Made by a program: the position numbers and the translations under genes
NCBI GenBank assembly: GCA_902585265.1
Contig: CACICY010000002.1
Span: 41,326 to 105,325 of the forward strand
Direction: 5' to 3'
Origin: an uncultured Pelagibacteraceae bacterium
GTDB lineage: Bacteria; Pseudomonadota; Alphaproteobacteria; Pelagibacterales; Pelagibacteraceae
DNA length: 64,000 nt
Part shown: positions 20,732-29,944 of the stretch, one piece after another
Position numbering within the stretch: position 1 is the first letter of the stretch
Layout: each line of letters begins with the position of its first letter
Notes under the pieces: generated by a model
Databases searched by the model: none
Seen by the model: the letters and a program-made list of their open reading frames with translations, nothing else
Told to the model about the DNA's origin: nothing

Positions 20732-21639
20732 TGGAGATAGCGGATATAAAAAAATCAGTATTATTAATAGATGGGGATATTTTTTTTGATCAAAGCATTA
20801 AAAATCTTAATTGGTTTAATATTGGAGGAAAAACTAGAATTTTTTTTAAACCAAAATCTCTTAAAGGTTTAATAGAATATCTAAAACTTTATGCTTTGAG
20901 AGGCAAAATATTTATTTTGGGAAATGGGTCAAATGTATTATTTGATGATGATACATATCAAGGCACAGTAATTAAGTTAGGTAAAAGTTTCTCAAATATT
21001 ACTCTACTAGATAACAACACAATTATCGCTGGAACTGCTGCTTCACAAAAAAAAGTTTCGGAATTTGCAATGAATAATAATATTTCTGGATTAGAGTTTA
21101 TGTCATGTATTCCAGGTTCCATAGGAGGTGGTATAAGAATGAACTCTGGATGTTTTAAAAAAGAATTTAAAGATATTCTAATTTCTATTCAATTAGTTGA
21201 TTTTAAAGGTGTTGTAAGAAGTATACCTACAAATAAAATTAATTTTAATTACAGATCAATACAACTACCTAAAGATTTAATTTTTTTAAGTGCTACTTTT
21301 AAAGGAAATAAAAAAAATAGTGAGGAAATAAATAATTACATGAATGAATTAAATAAAGTTAAAAATATGGCTCAACCAACCAAAATTAAAACTAGTGGTA
21401 GTACATTTAAAAATCCTATTAATCAAACAGATAAAAAAGTTTGGGAGCTAATTAGAGCAAGCGTTCCTAAAGAAACAAGTTATGGAGATGCGATTATCTC
21501 CGAGAAACATGCCAATTTTTTTGTCAATAAAAAAAATGCAAAAGCTGTAGATATGAAGTCATTAATTAATTTTGTAAAAAAGAAAGTAAAAGCTCAGACA
21601 GGTGTGAAATTAGAATTAGAAATTGTTGTGGTTGAATAA
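20731..21639 (+). CDS. murB: UDP-N-acetylmuramate dehydrogenase
   Basis: NWFNIGGKTRIFFKP, GNGSNVLFDD, GLEFMSCIPGSIGGGIRMNSG, TSGSTFKNP, EKHANFFVN. Start overlaps the murC stop. Confidence 0.94.
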   Translation: MEIADIKKSVLLIDGDIFFDQSIKNLNWFNIGGKTRIFFKPKSLKGLIEYLKLYALRGKIFILGNGSNVLFDDDTYQGTVIKLGKSFSNITLLDNNTIIAGTAASQKKVSEFAMNNNISGLEFMSCIPGSIGGGIRMNSGCFKKEFKDILISIQLVDFKGVVRSIPTNKINFNYRSIQLPKDLIFLSATFKGNKKNSEEINNYMNELNKVKNMAQPTKIKTSGSTFKNPINQTDKKVWELIRASVPKETSYGDAIISEKHANFFVNKKNAKAVDMKSLINFVKKKVKAQTGVKLELEIVVVE

Positions 21640-22559
21640 TGGATAAAATTTTAATATTAGCAGGGGGATACTCTAATGAAAGAGAGATTAGCTTAATAAC
21701 GGCTAAAAGTGTAATCTATGAATTAAAAAAAAATAAAAAGTATAGGCTTTTATTAATTGAACCAGATGGTGGTTTTGTAAAAAAATTAAGAAAATTTAGG
21801 CCAAATTTAGTTTTAAACCTCTTACATGGTAGGTACGGCGAGGACGGTTATATCCAGTCAATACTTGAGTCTGAAAAGGTAAGATATTCCCATTCTGGTG
21901 TCTTATCATCTTCCCTTGCAATTGATAAAGAAATTTCAAAAAAAATTTTTATAAAAAATAATATTCTAACACCACCCTATATTAAATTTTCATTTAACAA
22001 TAATTTAAATATTAAAAGTATAATAAAAAAAATTGATAAAAATTTTAAATTTCCTGTTGTTTTGAAGCCTATTAATGAGGGATCTAGCGTAGGTGTATAT
22101 ATATGTGATAAAAAAAATTTTAATAGAAATTTAATGAAATTAGAAAAATTTAAAGATATTTTAATTGAAAAATATATACCTGGAAGAGAAATTCAAGCTG
22201 CTATTTTAGGTAAAAAAAAACTGGGCATAATTGAGTTAAAACCCAAAAGAAAATTTTATGATTACAAAGCTAAATATAGCGCTGGGGCAAAAACTGAACA
22301 TATAATTCCAGTTAATTTAAGTTCAAAAAATTTTAATAAAATTAATTCAATAGCAATGAAAGCACATAAATTATTAAAATGTAGGGGTGTGTCTAGGTCA
22401 GATTTTAGATTTTATAATAACAAATTTTACTTATTAGAACTTAATACTCAGCCAGGAATGACAGCACTATCCCTTGTACCTGAAATAGCTAGATATCAAA
22501 ATATAAGTTTTACAGAACTTATTGAGGAAATAATGAGAGATGCTTCTATCAATAAGTAA
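21639..22559 (+). CDS. ddl: D-alanine-D-alanine ligase
   Basis: GGYSNEREISL, NLLHGRYGEDG, PVVLKPINEGSSVGV, SRSDFRF, ELNTQPGMT. Confidence 0.95.
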   Translation: MDKILILAGGYSNEREISLITAKSVIYELKKNKKYRLLLIEPDGGFVKKLRKFRPNLVLNLLHGRYGEDGYIQSILESEKVRYSHSGVLSSSLAIDKEISKKIFIKNNILTPPYIKFSFNNNLNIKSIIKKIDKNFKFPVVLKPINEGSSVGVYICDKKNFNRNLMKLEKFKDILIEKYIPGREIQAAILGKKKLGIIELKPKRKFYDYKAKYSAGAKTEHIIPVNLSSKNFNKINSIAMKAHKLLKCRGVSRSDFRFYNNKFYLLELNTQPGMTALSLVPEIARYQNISFTELIEEIMRDASINK

Positions 22560-23235
22560 ATATAAACTATATCTTTATTTATTTTTTCTAATTTTTCTAA
22601 GTTCAATATTTAATTTTAAATTTTTAGAAAATTATCAAGATATGTTCAGTTTAAAGAATATAAATATCAGTGGGATCTCTTATAAAGAAAAAAAAAATAT
22701 TGAAGAAGAATTAAGTAAATTAAAAAATATAAATATTTTCAAAATAAAAGAAGATAAAGTTTTAGAAAAATTAAATAAATTTAAATTTATAGAAAGTATA
22801 AATGTTAAGAAAATTATTCCTTCTTCAATAAATATAAATTTATCAAAAACTTCTATTCTTGGAAAAACATTTATTAATGGAGAAGAATTTTATATTGGTA
22901 AAAATGGAAAATTTATAAATCTTAATCAAATGTTTAAAAAATACAAAACCCCAACAGTATTTGGAGAATTTGAATTAAAAGAATTCCTAAATTTATATAA
23001 TACTTTAAATAATCACATGTTAGAAATTAATAAAATAGAATCCTATTATTATTTTAAAAATAGAAGATGGGATTTGGTATTCTCTAATGGGCTGACACTT
23101 AAGTTACCTTCTAAAAATAAGAGAGACTCAATAAAAATTTATAAAAAATTATTAGATAACGAAAATTTAACAAACACGAAAATTATTGATCTAAGAGTTG
23201 CTGACCAAATTATAATGACAAACAAAAATGAATAA
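22540..23235 (+). CDS. ftsQ: FtsQ-like division protein (POTRA)
   Basis: N-terminal TM, POTRA-like region, RRWDLVFSNGLTLKLP, position between ddl and ftsA. Confidence 0.8.
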   Translation: MLLSISKYKLYLYLFFLIFLSSIFNFKFLENYQDMFSLKNINISGISYKEKKNIEEELSKLKNINIFKIKEDKVLEKLNKFKFIESINVKKIIPSSININLSKTSILGKTFINGEEFYIGKNGKFINLNQMFKKYKTPTVFGEFELKEFLNLYNTLNNHMLEINKIESYYYFKNRRWDLVFSNGLTLKLPSKNKRDSIKIYKKLLDNENLTNTKIIDLRVADQIIMTNKNE

Positions 23236-24394
23236 TTTAGATACAGTAATAGACTTCGGATCCAAAAATTTAAGATTGGGCGTATTTGATCAGTCATCAG
23301 AATTAATTTACTCTTCTAAAATTAAATTTATTGAAGATTCCAAAAATGAAAATTTGGATAAATCATTAGACAAGTTGATAAGAGACGCAGAAAAGCAATT
23401 ATCAACACACTTGATTGATGTAAATGTATTGTATGATTCCTCAGAATATAATTTTTTAGAATTTTCAATAAAAAAATCTTTTGATCAACCAACTTTGATT
23501 TCAAAGTACTATAATAGCCTAGTTGAGGAAGCAAATTTTATTATTTCAGAAAATAATTTTAGAGATCAAGTTGTACATATTATTATAAATAATATAATTG
23601 CAGATGATTATATAAAATTAGAAAATATATTTGATAATATAAAAGCAAAATCCTTAATATTAGAATTAAAGTTTATTTGTTTAAAAAAATCCTTAATAAC
23701 TAATTTATCAAATAAATTTAAAGAAAATAATTTAAATATTCTAAATATATATTGCTCAAGTTATGCTAAATCAATTTATTATAAAAAAAATATAAATACC
23801 CAAAAAAATTTTATATTTTTAGATATTGGTTACGAACGAACTAGTGCTTTATTTTTTAATAGTAATAAATTTCAATTTTTAAAATCAATACCTCTTGGTG
23901 GAAACAATATAACAAAGGATATTTCAAAAGTTCTAAAATTAGATATTAATGTTTCTGAAGATTTAAAAATCAAATTTAATAAAGATGAAAATGAAATTTC
24001 ATTTACTAAAAATTCTGTTGATGACTTTAACTTATATCGTGAAATAACAGAAAAAAATATTCCGATTGATCTATTAAAAAAAGTTATTGATGCAAGAGTA
24101 AATGAAATCATTGATATGTCGATCAAACAAAATATTTATTTTAAAAAAATTAATTCTATTGAAAAACCAAGAATAATTTTTATTGGAAGTGGATCAAAGT
24201 TACTACGGAATTACAATAATTATGATTTAAAAAAGTCTTTTTCTGAATTACTTTTTTATGATGAAAGCGACACTAAGATTTGTGATGCAGGCATAAATTA
24301 TCTTAGAAGTGACGAAAGATACCTCGCAAATAATAAAAAAAAGTCAAAAAAAATAGGCTTTTTTGAGAAGTTTTTTAATCTATTTTCTAAATAA
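23228..24394 (+). CDS. ftsA: Cell division protein FtsA (actin-like)
   Basis: TVIDFGSKNLRLGVF, FLDIGYERTSALFF, IPLGGNNITKDISKVL, IFIGSGSKL; C-terminal amphipathic GFFEKFFNLFSK. Confidence 0.88.
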   Translation: MNNLDTVIDFGSKNLRLGVFDQSSELIYSSKIKFIEDSKNENLDKSLDKLIRDAEKQLSTHLIDVNVLYDSSEYNFLEFSIKKSFDQPTLISKYYNSLVEEANFIISENNFRDQVVHIIINNIIADDYIKLENIFDNIKAKSLILELKFICLKKSLITNLSNKFKENNLNILNIYCSSYAKSIYYKKNINTQKNFIFLDIGYERTSALFFNSNKFQFLKSIPLGGNNITKDISKVLKLDINVSEDLKIKFNKDENEISFTKNSVDDFNLYREITEKNIPIDLLKKVIDARVNEIIDMSIKQNIYFKKINSIEKPRIIFIGSGSKLLRNYNNYDLKKSFSELLFYDESDTKICDAGINYLRSDERYLANNKKKSKKIGFFEKFFNLFSK

Positions 24395-24457
24395 TCGTAT
24401 TTTCTTGTAACATTACTTGAATATTAAACATGGTCTTGTTTTTGTATATTCAAATTA

Positions 24458-25381
24458 ATGTCCTTACTGTCTCAATCAACTGTATCTAATAAGATATCAT
24501 TAAATGGTGTTGGGATTCATACTGGAAAAAAAGTAAGCCTTAATATTTTACCCGCATCTCCTAATTCTGGAATAATTTTTAAAAGAGTTGATCTAAAGGA
24601 TAATAACATAGTTATTCCAAATTTTGAAAACGTTTCCGAAGCAACTCTTTGTACAACTATATCAAATCAATATGGGGTAAAAGTTTCGACGATAGAGCAT
24701 CTAATGGCTGCTTTTTTAGGTTTAGGTATTGACAATGCAATTGTAGAGTTAGATTCACAGGAAGTTCCTATACTTGATGGATCCGCAATGAATTTTGTAA
24801 AAGCTATAAAAGAAACTGGGTTAAAGAATAGTGATATCCCAATAAAATTGATTAAAATAAATAATAGTGTTCAAATAGAAGAGGGTCAAAAATTTATTTC
24901 TATTGAAAAATCTAATACAAATTTAGAAATTGAATTTGAGATTAATTACGAAAATAAGTTAATAAATAATCAAAAGAACAAAATAAATGTCTTTGAAGAT
25001 AAACTAGACGATATATTTAACTCCAGAACGTTTTGTTTATATGAAGATATTGAAAAATTAAAAAAAAAAGGTTTAGGAAAAGGTGGATCTTTAGAAAATG
25101 CAATAGTCGTCAAAGGTAATAAGATGCTTAATGAAGAAGGTTTGAGAAATGAACATGAGTTTGTTAATCATAAAATTCTTGATTGCATGGGAGATCTTTA
25201 TCTAGTTGGTTATAGATTAATAGGCTCACTTAAGTGTAGGCACGGCGGTCACAGTTTAACTAATAAATTATTGAGAAAAGTATTTAGTGATAATAAAAAT
25301 TATTCCTTAATTGAAATAAAAGGTAAAAACTTACCTCATTCTTTAATAAATAATCGTCACAATTTAAAATCTATTGCTTAA
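24458..25381 (+). CDS. lpxC: UDP-3-O-acyl-N-acetylglucosamine deacetylase
   Basis: GVGIHTGKKVSLNILPA, TIEHLMAAFLGLGIDN, VPILDGSA, NEHEFVNHKILDCMGDLYL, GHSLTNKLL. Confidence 0.96.
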   Translation: MSLLSQSTVSNKISLNGVGIHTGKKVSLNILPASPNSGIIFKRVDLKDNNIVIPNFENVSEATLCTTISNQYGVKVSTIEHLMAAFLGLGIDNAIVELDSQEVPILDGSAMNFVKAIKETGLKNSDIPIKLIKINNSVQIEEGQKFISIEKSNTNLEIEFEINYENKLINNQKNKINVFEDKLDDIFNSRTFCLYEDIEKLKKKGLGKGGSLENAIVVKGNKMLNEEGLRNEHEFVNHKILDCMGDLYLVGYRLIGSLKCRHGGHSLTNKLLRKVFSDNKNYSLIEIKGKNLPHSLINNRHNLKSIA

Positions 25382-25419
25382 AAATTAGAATTTTAAAAAT
25401 ATTCTGTTAAAATTTACAA

Positions 25420-26259
25420 ATGAAATTTCAAAACTTTTTTTTAAGTTTATTTATAATCTTAAGTTTAATTTCCTGTGCTGAAAAAGAGGAAAAAGTCTCT
25501 TTAATTAAAGAAAATGTTTTGGAGATGCAAATGATCGAGGCTTATAACGAAGGATTAAAAGAATTTAATAACGGGGATGTATTTTTCGCTGCTAAAAAAT
25601 TTAACGAAGTAGAACTCTTATATCCCCAATCCATCTGGGCTCCAAGATCAATTCTCATGGCAGCATATTCTTACTATTCACAAATGTATTTTACCGATGC
25701 AATCGTTGAAATTGAGAGGTTTTTAGATAAATATAAGAACCATCCAAATACTGATTACGCATATTATTTGTTGGCAATTTGTCATTACAATCTTATAGTT
25801 GATGAGAAAAAAGATTTAGGTGAAATAATTAAAGCTAAAGAATATTTTATCTTTTTGGTTGAAGAATTTCCAAATACTGATTTTGCAGAAGACTCAAAAT
25901 TTAAACTTGAATTAATTGAAGAAATATTAGCTTCCAAGGAGCTATATCTTGCTAATTATTATTTAGAGAGAGAAAAATGGATACCAGCAATGAATAGATA
26001 TAAAAAAATTGTAAATGAGTATGATACAACTATATTTGTTGAAGAAGCTTTGTATAGACTAGTTGAATTAAATTATAAAATAGGTTTATTAGATGAGGCA
26101 AAGAAATATACCGCATTACTTGGATATAATTATCAGTCAAGTGAATGGTATGAAAGATCTTATAAAATTCTCAACAAAAATTACGAAATAAAAGAAATAA
26201 ATCAAGATCTTAAAAAACAAAATTCTTTGCTTAAAAAAATTAAAGGATTATTTGACTAA
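25420..26259 (+). CDS. bamD: Outer membrane assembly lipoprotein BamD (ComL)
   Basis: Lipobox LISC; YNEGLKEFNNGDVFFAAKKFNEVELLYPQSIWAPRSILMAAYSYY typical of BamD TPRs. Confidence 0.9.
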   Translation: MKFQNFFLSLFIILSLISCAEKEEKVSLIKENVLEMQMIEAYNEGLKEFNNGDVFFAAKKFNEVELLYPQSIWAPRSILMAAYSYYSQMYFTDAIVEIERFLDKYKNHPNTDYAYYLLAICHYNLIVDEKKDLGEIIKAKEYFIFLVEEFPNTDFAEDSKFKLELIEEILASKELYLANYYLEREKWIPAMNRYKKIVNEYDTTIFVEEALYRLVELNYKIGLLDEAKKYTALLGYNYQSSEWYERSYKILNKNYEIKEINQDLKKQNSLLKKIKGLFD

Positions 26260-26263
26260 AAAA

Positions 26264-28273
26264 ATGAAAGAAAATGATATTAAAAAATATTATAATAAAA
26301 AAATTGCTGAATTACGAAAACACAATAAGTTTTATTTTGATCAAAGCTCTCCCAAAATATCAGACAAGAAATATGACGAAATTAAAAGAGAAATACTAAA
26401 TCTAGAAAAAAAATATTCTTATCTAACAAGTAACATCTCACCATCTAATTCATTAGGATTTGCCCCATCTAAAAATTTCATTAAATCAAGCCATAGAGTC
26501 AAAATGCTTTCTTTATCAAATGCTTTTGATTTAGAAGACTTAGAAAATTTTGAAAAAAAAATTTTTAATTATTTAAATGAAAAAATTGATGTTGAATACA
26601 GTGTTGAACCAAAAATAGACGGTATATCTGCTTCTCTAACATATAAAGATGGGTTATTAGTTTTGGGCACATCCAGGGGAGATGGTATGATAGGTGAGGT
26701 AATTACTGAAAATTTAAAAACTATTTCCGATATACCTCAAAAAATAATTTATAAAGACTTTCCAAAAGATATCGATATTAGAGGCGAGGTATTTATAAAA
26801 AAAAGTGATTTTAGTAATTTAAAAAATAATTTTGCCAATCCAAGAAACGCAGCTTCAGGCTCATTAAGACAAAAAAATTCTGAACAAACAAAAAAAATTC
26901 CACTTAATTTTATAGCCTACACCTTCGGTTATTTTGAAAGCAAAATAATAAAGAAACAATCAGAATTTTTAAGATCATTAAAAAAATGGGGATTTAAAAC
27001 AAGTGAGCACAATAAAGTTTTAAAAAATATTAATGATTTAGAAAATTTTCACAAAAATTTTGAAAAAGATAGATTTGATTTAGAATATGATGTTGACGGC
27101 CTAGTTTATAAAATTAACAGTCTAGATCTTCAAAAAAGATTAGGTTTTACTGCTAGTTCACCAAGATGGGCTATAGCTCATAAATTTTCAGCTGATAGTG
27201 CATATTCTCAAATTGAGGATATAAATATCCAGGTTGGAAGAACAGGTGCATTAACTCCTGTTGCAAGAATAAAACCAGCAAACATTGGAGGAGTTGTGGT
27301 TTCTAATGCAACACTTCATAATGAAGATGAAATAATTAGAAAAGATATAAGACTTGGCGATACAGTAAAAGTAGAGAGAGCAGGAGATGTTATTCCTCAT
27401 GTTGTTTTAGTTGATCTTAAAAAAAGAGAAAAAAATTCGAAAAAGTTTGTTTTTCCAAAAAAATGTCCCTGTGGTTTTGACACAATCAAGGAATTTAATA
27501 AAATAACAAAAAAATATGATGCAGTAAGAAGATGTCCGGATAGAGGATTTGATTGTGAAAAAATAGCAGTAGAAAAAATTAAACATTTCATATCAAAAGA
27601 GGCCATTAATATTGATGGTTTGGGAAAAAAAGTTGTGGAAAAGTTTTGTGATCTAAAATTAATAAGGTTTCCACAAGATATTTTTAAACTAGATTATGGT
27701 CAAATCTCTAAATTAGAGGGTTGGGGCGAACTTTCAGTTTCAAATTTAAAATATTCAATAGATCAATCAAGAAACGTTTCTTTGGATAGATTTCTTTATT
27801 CTTTAGGTATTAGACATATCGGTATTGAAAATGCTAAGCTTTTGGCAGAATATACAAAGTCGATAACAAATTTTTTAAATTTTATTAAGAATAAAAAATT
27901 TAATGATTTTTTAAATATAGATGGAATTGGAGAAACTCAAATTAACTCCTTAAAAAAATTTTTTGAAAATAAGTCAAATTATAGAATAGTTGAAAAGTTA
28001 TCTTCACTATTAAATATTACTGATCTAAAAGTAAATAAAGATGGTAAATTGTTAAATAATACATTTATGTTTACTGGAAAATTAGAAAATATGAGTAGAG
28101 CTGAAGCAAAATCTTTGATTGAAGAAAATTCAGGATCTGTTGTAAGCTCAGTTAATAAAAAATTAAAGTATTTAATAACAGGTGAAAAGCCAACAACACG
28201 AAAAGTCCAACAAGCTAAAGAATTAGGAATAAAAATTTTATCTCAAAAAGATTGGCTAAATTTGCTAGATTAG
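26264..28273 (+). CDS. ligA: NAD-dependent DNA ligase
   Basis: EPKIDGISASLTYKDG (KxDG), GEVFIKKSDF, NPRNAASGSLRQ, GRTGALTPVARIKP, C-terminal BRCT. Start at 26264 preferred over the track's 26252 (TTG). Confidence 0.95.
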   Translation: MKENDIKKYYNKKIAELRKHNKFYFDQSSPKISDKKYDEIKREILNLEKKYSYLTSNISPSNSLGFAPSKNFIKSSHRVKMLSLSNAFDLEDLENFEKKIFNYLNEKIDVEYSVEPKIDGISASLTYKDGLLVLGTSRGDGMIGEVITENLKTISDIPQKIIYKDFPKDIDIRGEVFIKKSDFSNLKNNFANPRNAASGSLRQKNSEQTKKIPLNFIAYTFGYFESKIIKKQSEFLRSLKKWGFKTSEHNKVLKNINDLENFHKNFEKDRFDLEYDVDGLVYKINSLDLQKRLGFTASSPRWAIAHKFSADSAYSQIEDINIQVGRTGALTPVARIKPANIGGVVVSNATLHNEDEIIRKDIRLGDTVKVERAGDVIPHVVLVDLKKREKNSKKFVFPKKCPCGFDTIKEFNKITKKYDAVRRCPDRGFDCEKIAVEKIKHFISKEAINIDGLGKKVVEKFCDLKLIRFPQDIFKLDYGQISKLEGWGELSVSNLKYSIDQSRNVSLDRFLYSLGIRHIGIENAKLLAEYTKSITNFLNFIKNKKFNDFLNIDGIGETQINSLKKFFENKSNYRIVEKLSSLLNITDLKVNKDGKLLNNTFMFTGKLENMSRAEAKSLIEENSGSVVSSVNKKLKYLITGEKPTTRKVQQAKELGIKILSQKDWLNLLD

Positions 28274-29944
28274 GTTAGCTAACCATTTTTTCTCATTTTT
28301 ATTTAAAAATGGAGAAATATTATTGTAAACATCAAAATGATACTTGAATAAATATTTCTTTTCCTTTCCATTAAGCATTTTAAGATTAATTAAGTCTGTA
28401 TCAATCGGCGCCATTGTTAGATTTTCAAATAATAGCCTAGATCTGATTTTTTTAATAAAAACTAGGTTTTCAATTCTTATACCAAAATCATTTTTCTTAT
28501 AAAAACCAGGTTCATTGCTTAAAACCATTCCCTCTTTTAATTTAACAAAGTTATTTTTTGATATTCCCTGCGGTCCTTCGTGAACATTAAGAAATGCTCC
28601 AACTCCGTGACCAGTGCCATGACGATAATCAAGACCAATAGAATTTAGGCTTTTTCTAGCTATTTTATCAATATTATGTCCATTTCTCAGTTTTTTTATA
28701 TTTGATAAGGCTACAGCAATATGACCTTTCAAAACTCTTGTGAAAATATTCTTCTCTCTATTTGATACATTAGAAAAACATATTGTCCTTGTCACATCTG
28801 TTGTTCCCCATTTATATTGACCACCAGAATCAAGTAATAGTAAATCATTTTTCTTTAACTTTCTGTTTGAAAATTTATCGGATCTATAATGTATAATTGC
28901 ACCATTTGGTCCAGATCCAGCTATTGTATCAAAGCTTGGGTACAAATAATTTTTGCTTCTTTTTCTAAAACTCTCTAACTTCTTCTCAATTTTCTTCTCT
29001 GTAAGGTTAATAATTTTAAGATTTTTAATCCAATATAAAAATTTTGTTAAAGCAACTCCATCTTCAATATGTGCATTAACCATATTTTTAATCTCAATTT
29101 TATTTTTTAAAGATTTTAAATTGTAAAGAGGGTCTTTTTTACTTGCAATTTTAAATTTATAGCTGATTAAGCTTTCTTCAAATACTGAACAAGTTTTATC
29201 ATCAATACAAAAGTTTCCATTTTTAAGATTTATTAAGCATTTAAAAATATTGTCTTCTTTTAAAAAATGTATTTTTAACTTTTTATGACTTAATTTTATT
29301 TTTTTTATCTTATCTTGACTTGAAAAAAAATAAATTTTTTTATCTTTCGTTAATATCATTTTACAATTTGCAATCGGTGAATTTGGGAGATCTTTTCCCC
29401 TTATATTCAGAAGCCAGCAAATATTCTCACCTGAGCTTATAAAATTATAATCAATTTTCTTTTTATTCATTATTTCAACTAATCGGTTTATTTTTTGGTT
29501 TGCACTTTCTCCTGCTATTGATGTTTCGAGACTAAAAAATGGATAATTATCTTTAGTATTACTTTTTCTTCTAAATTTAAAATTTAAAGGAATTAAGTTA
29601 TAATTATATCCAAAATATTTATTTAGAGTTTCCCAAGTAAAAAGATCTGGATCGAATCCAATTTTAATTTTTTTCTCCAAAATATCTTTAGGCCAGACAT
29701 AAGGAATTTCACAAATTTCAAATTTTTTTCCAACCTCTTTTTCTGCTTGAATAATATATCTTCCATCAACAAATAAATATTTCTTATTTTTTAAAAAAAT
29801 AGCAAACCCTGCTGATCCAGAAAAATTTGTAATTGATTTCAGGTTATTTATTTTAGAATACTCAGTGAAATAATTATCATTTTTTGGCAAAATATATCCA
29901 TCTAAATTATTTGATGAAATAATATTATTTATTTTATCACTCAT
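28265..29944 (-). CDS. pepP: Xaa-Pro aminopeptidase (M24B)
   Basis: LLLDSGGQYKWGTTDVTRTI, DYRHGTGHGVGAFLNVHEGPQGIS, GMVLSNEPGFYKKNDFGIRIENL. Likely start is internal Met (MSDKINN). Confidence 0.9.
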   Translation of the reverse strand: MSDKINNIISSNNLDGYILPKNDNYFTEYSKINNLKSITNFSGSAGFAIFLKNKKYLFVDGRYIIQAEKEVGKKFEICEIPYVWPKDILEKKIKIGFDPDLFTWETLNKYFGYNYNLIPLNFKFRRKSNTKDNYPFFSLETSIAGESANQKINRLVEIMNKKKIDYNFISSGENICWLLNIRGKDLPNSPIANCKMILTKDKKIYFFSSQDKIKKIKLSHKKLKIHFLKEDNIFKCLINLKNGNFCIDDKTCSVFEESLISYKFKIASKKDPLYNLKSLKNKIEIKNMVNAHIEDGVALTKFLYWIKNLKIINLTEKKIEKKLESFRKRSKNYLYPSFDTIAGSGPNGAIIHYRSDKFSNRKLKKNDLLLLDSGGQYKWGTTDVTRTICFSNVSNREKNIFTRVLKGHIAVALSNIKKLRNGHNIDKIARKSLNSIGLDYRHGTGHGVGAFLNVHEGPQGISKNNFVKLKEGMVLSNEPGFYKKNDFGIRIENLVFIKKIRSRLLFENLTMAPIDTDLINLKMLNGKEKKYLFKYHFDVYNNISPFLNKNEKKWLANLI

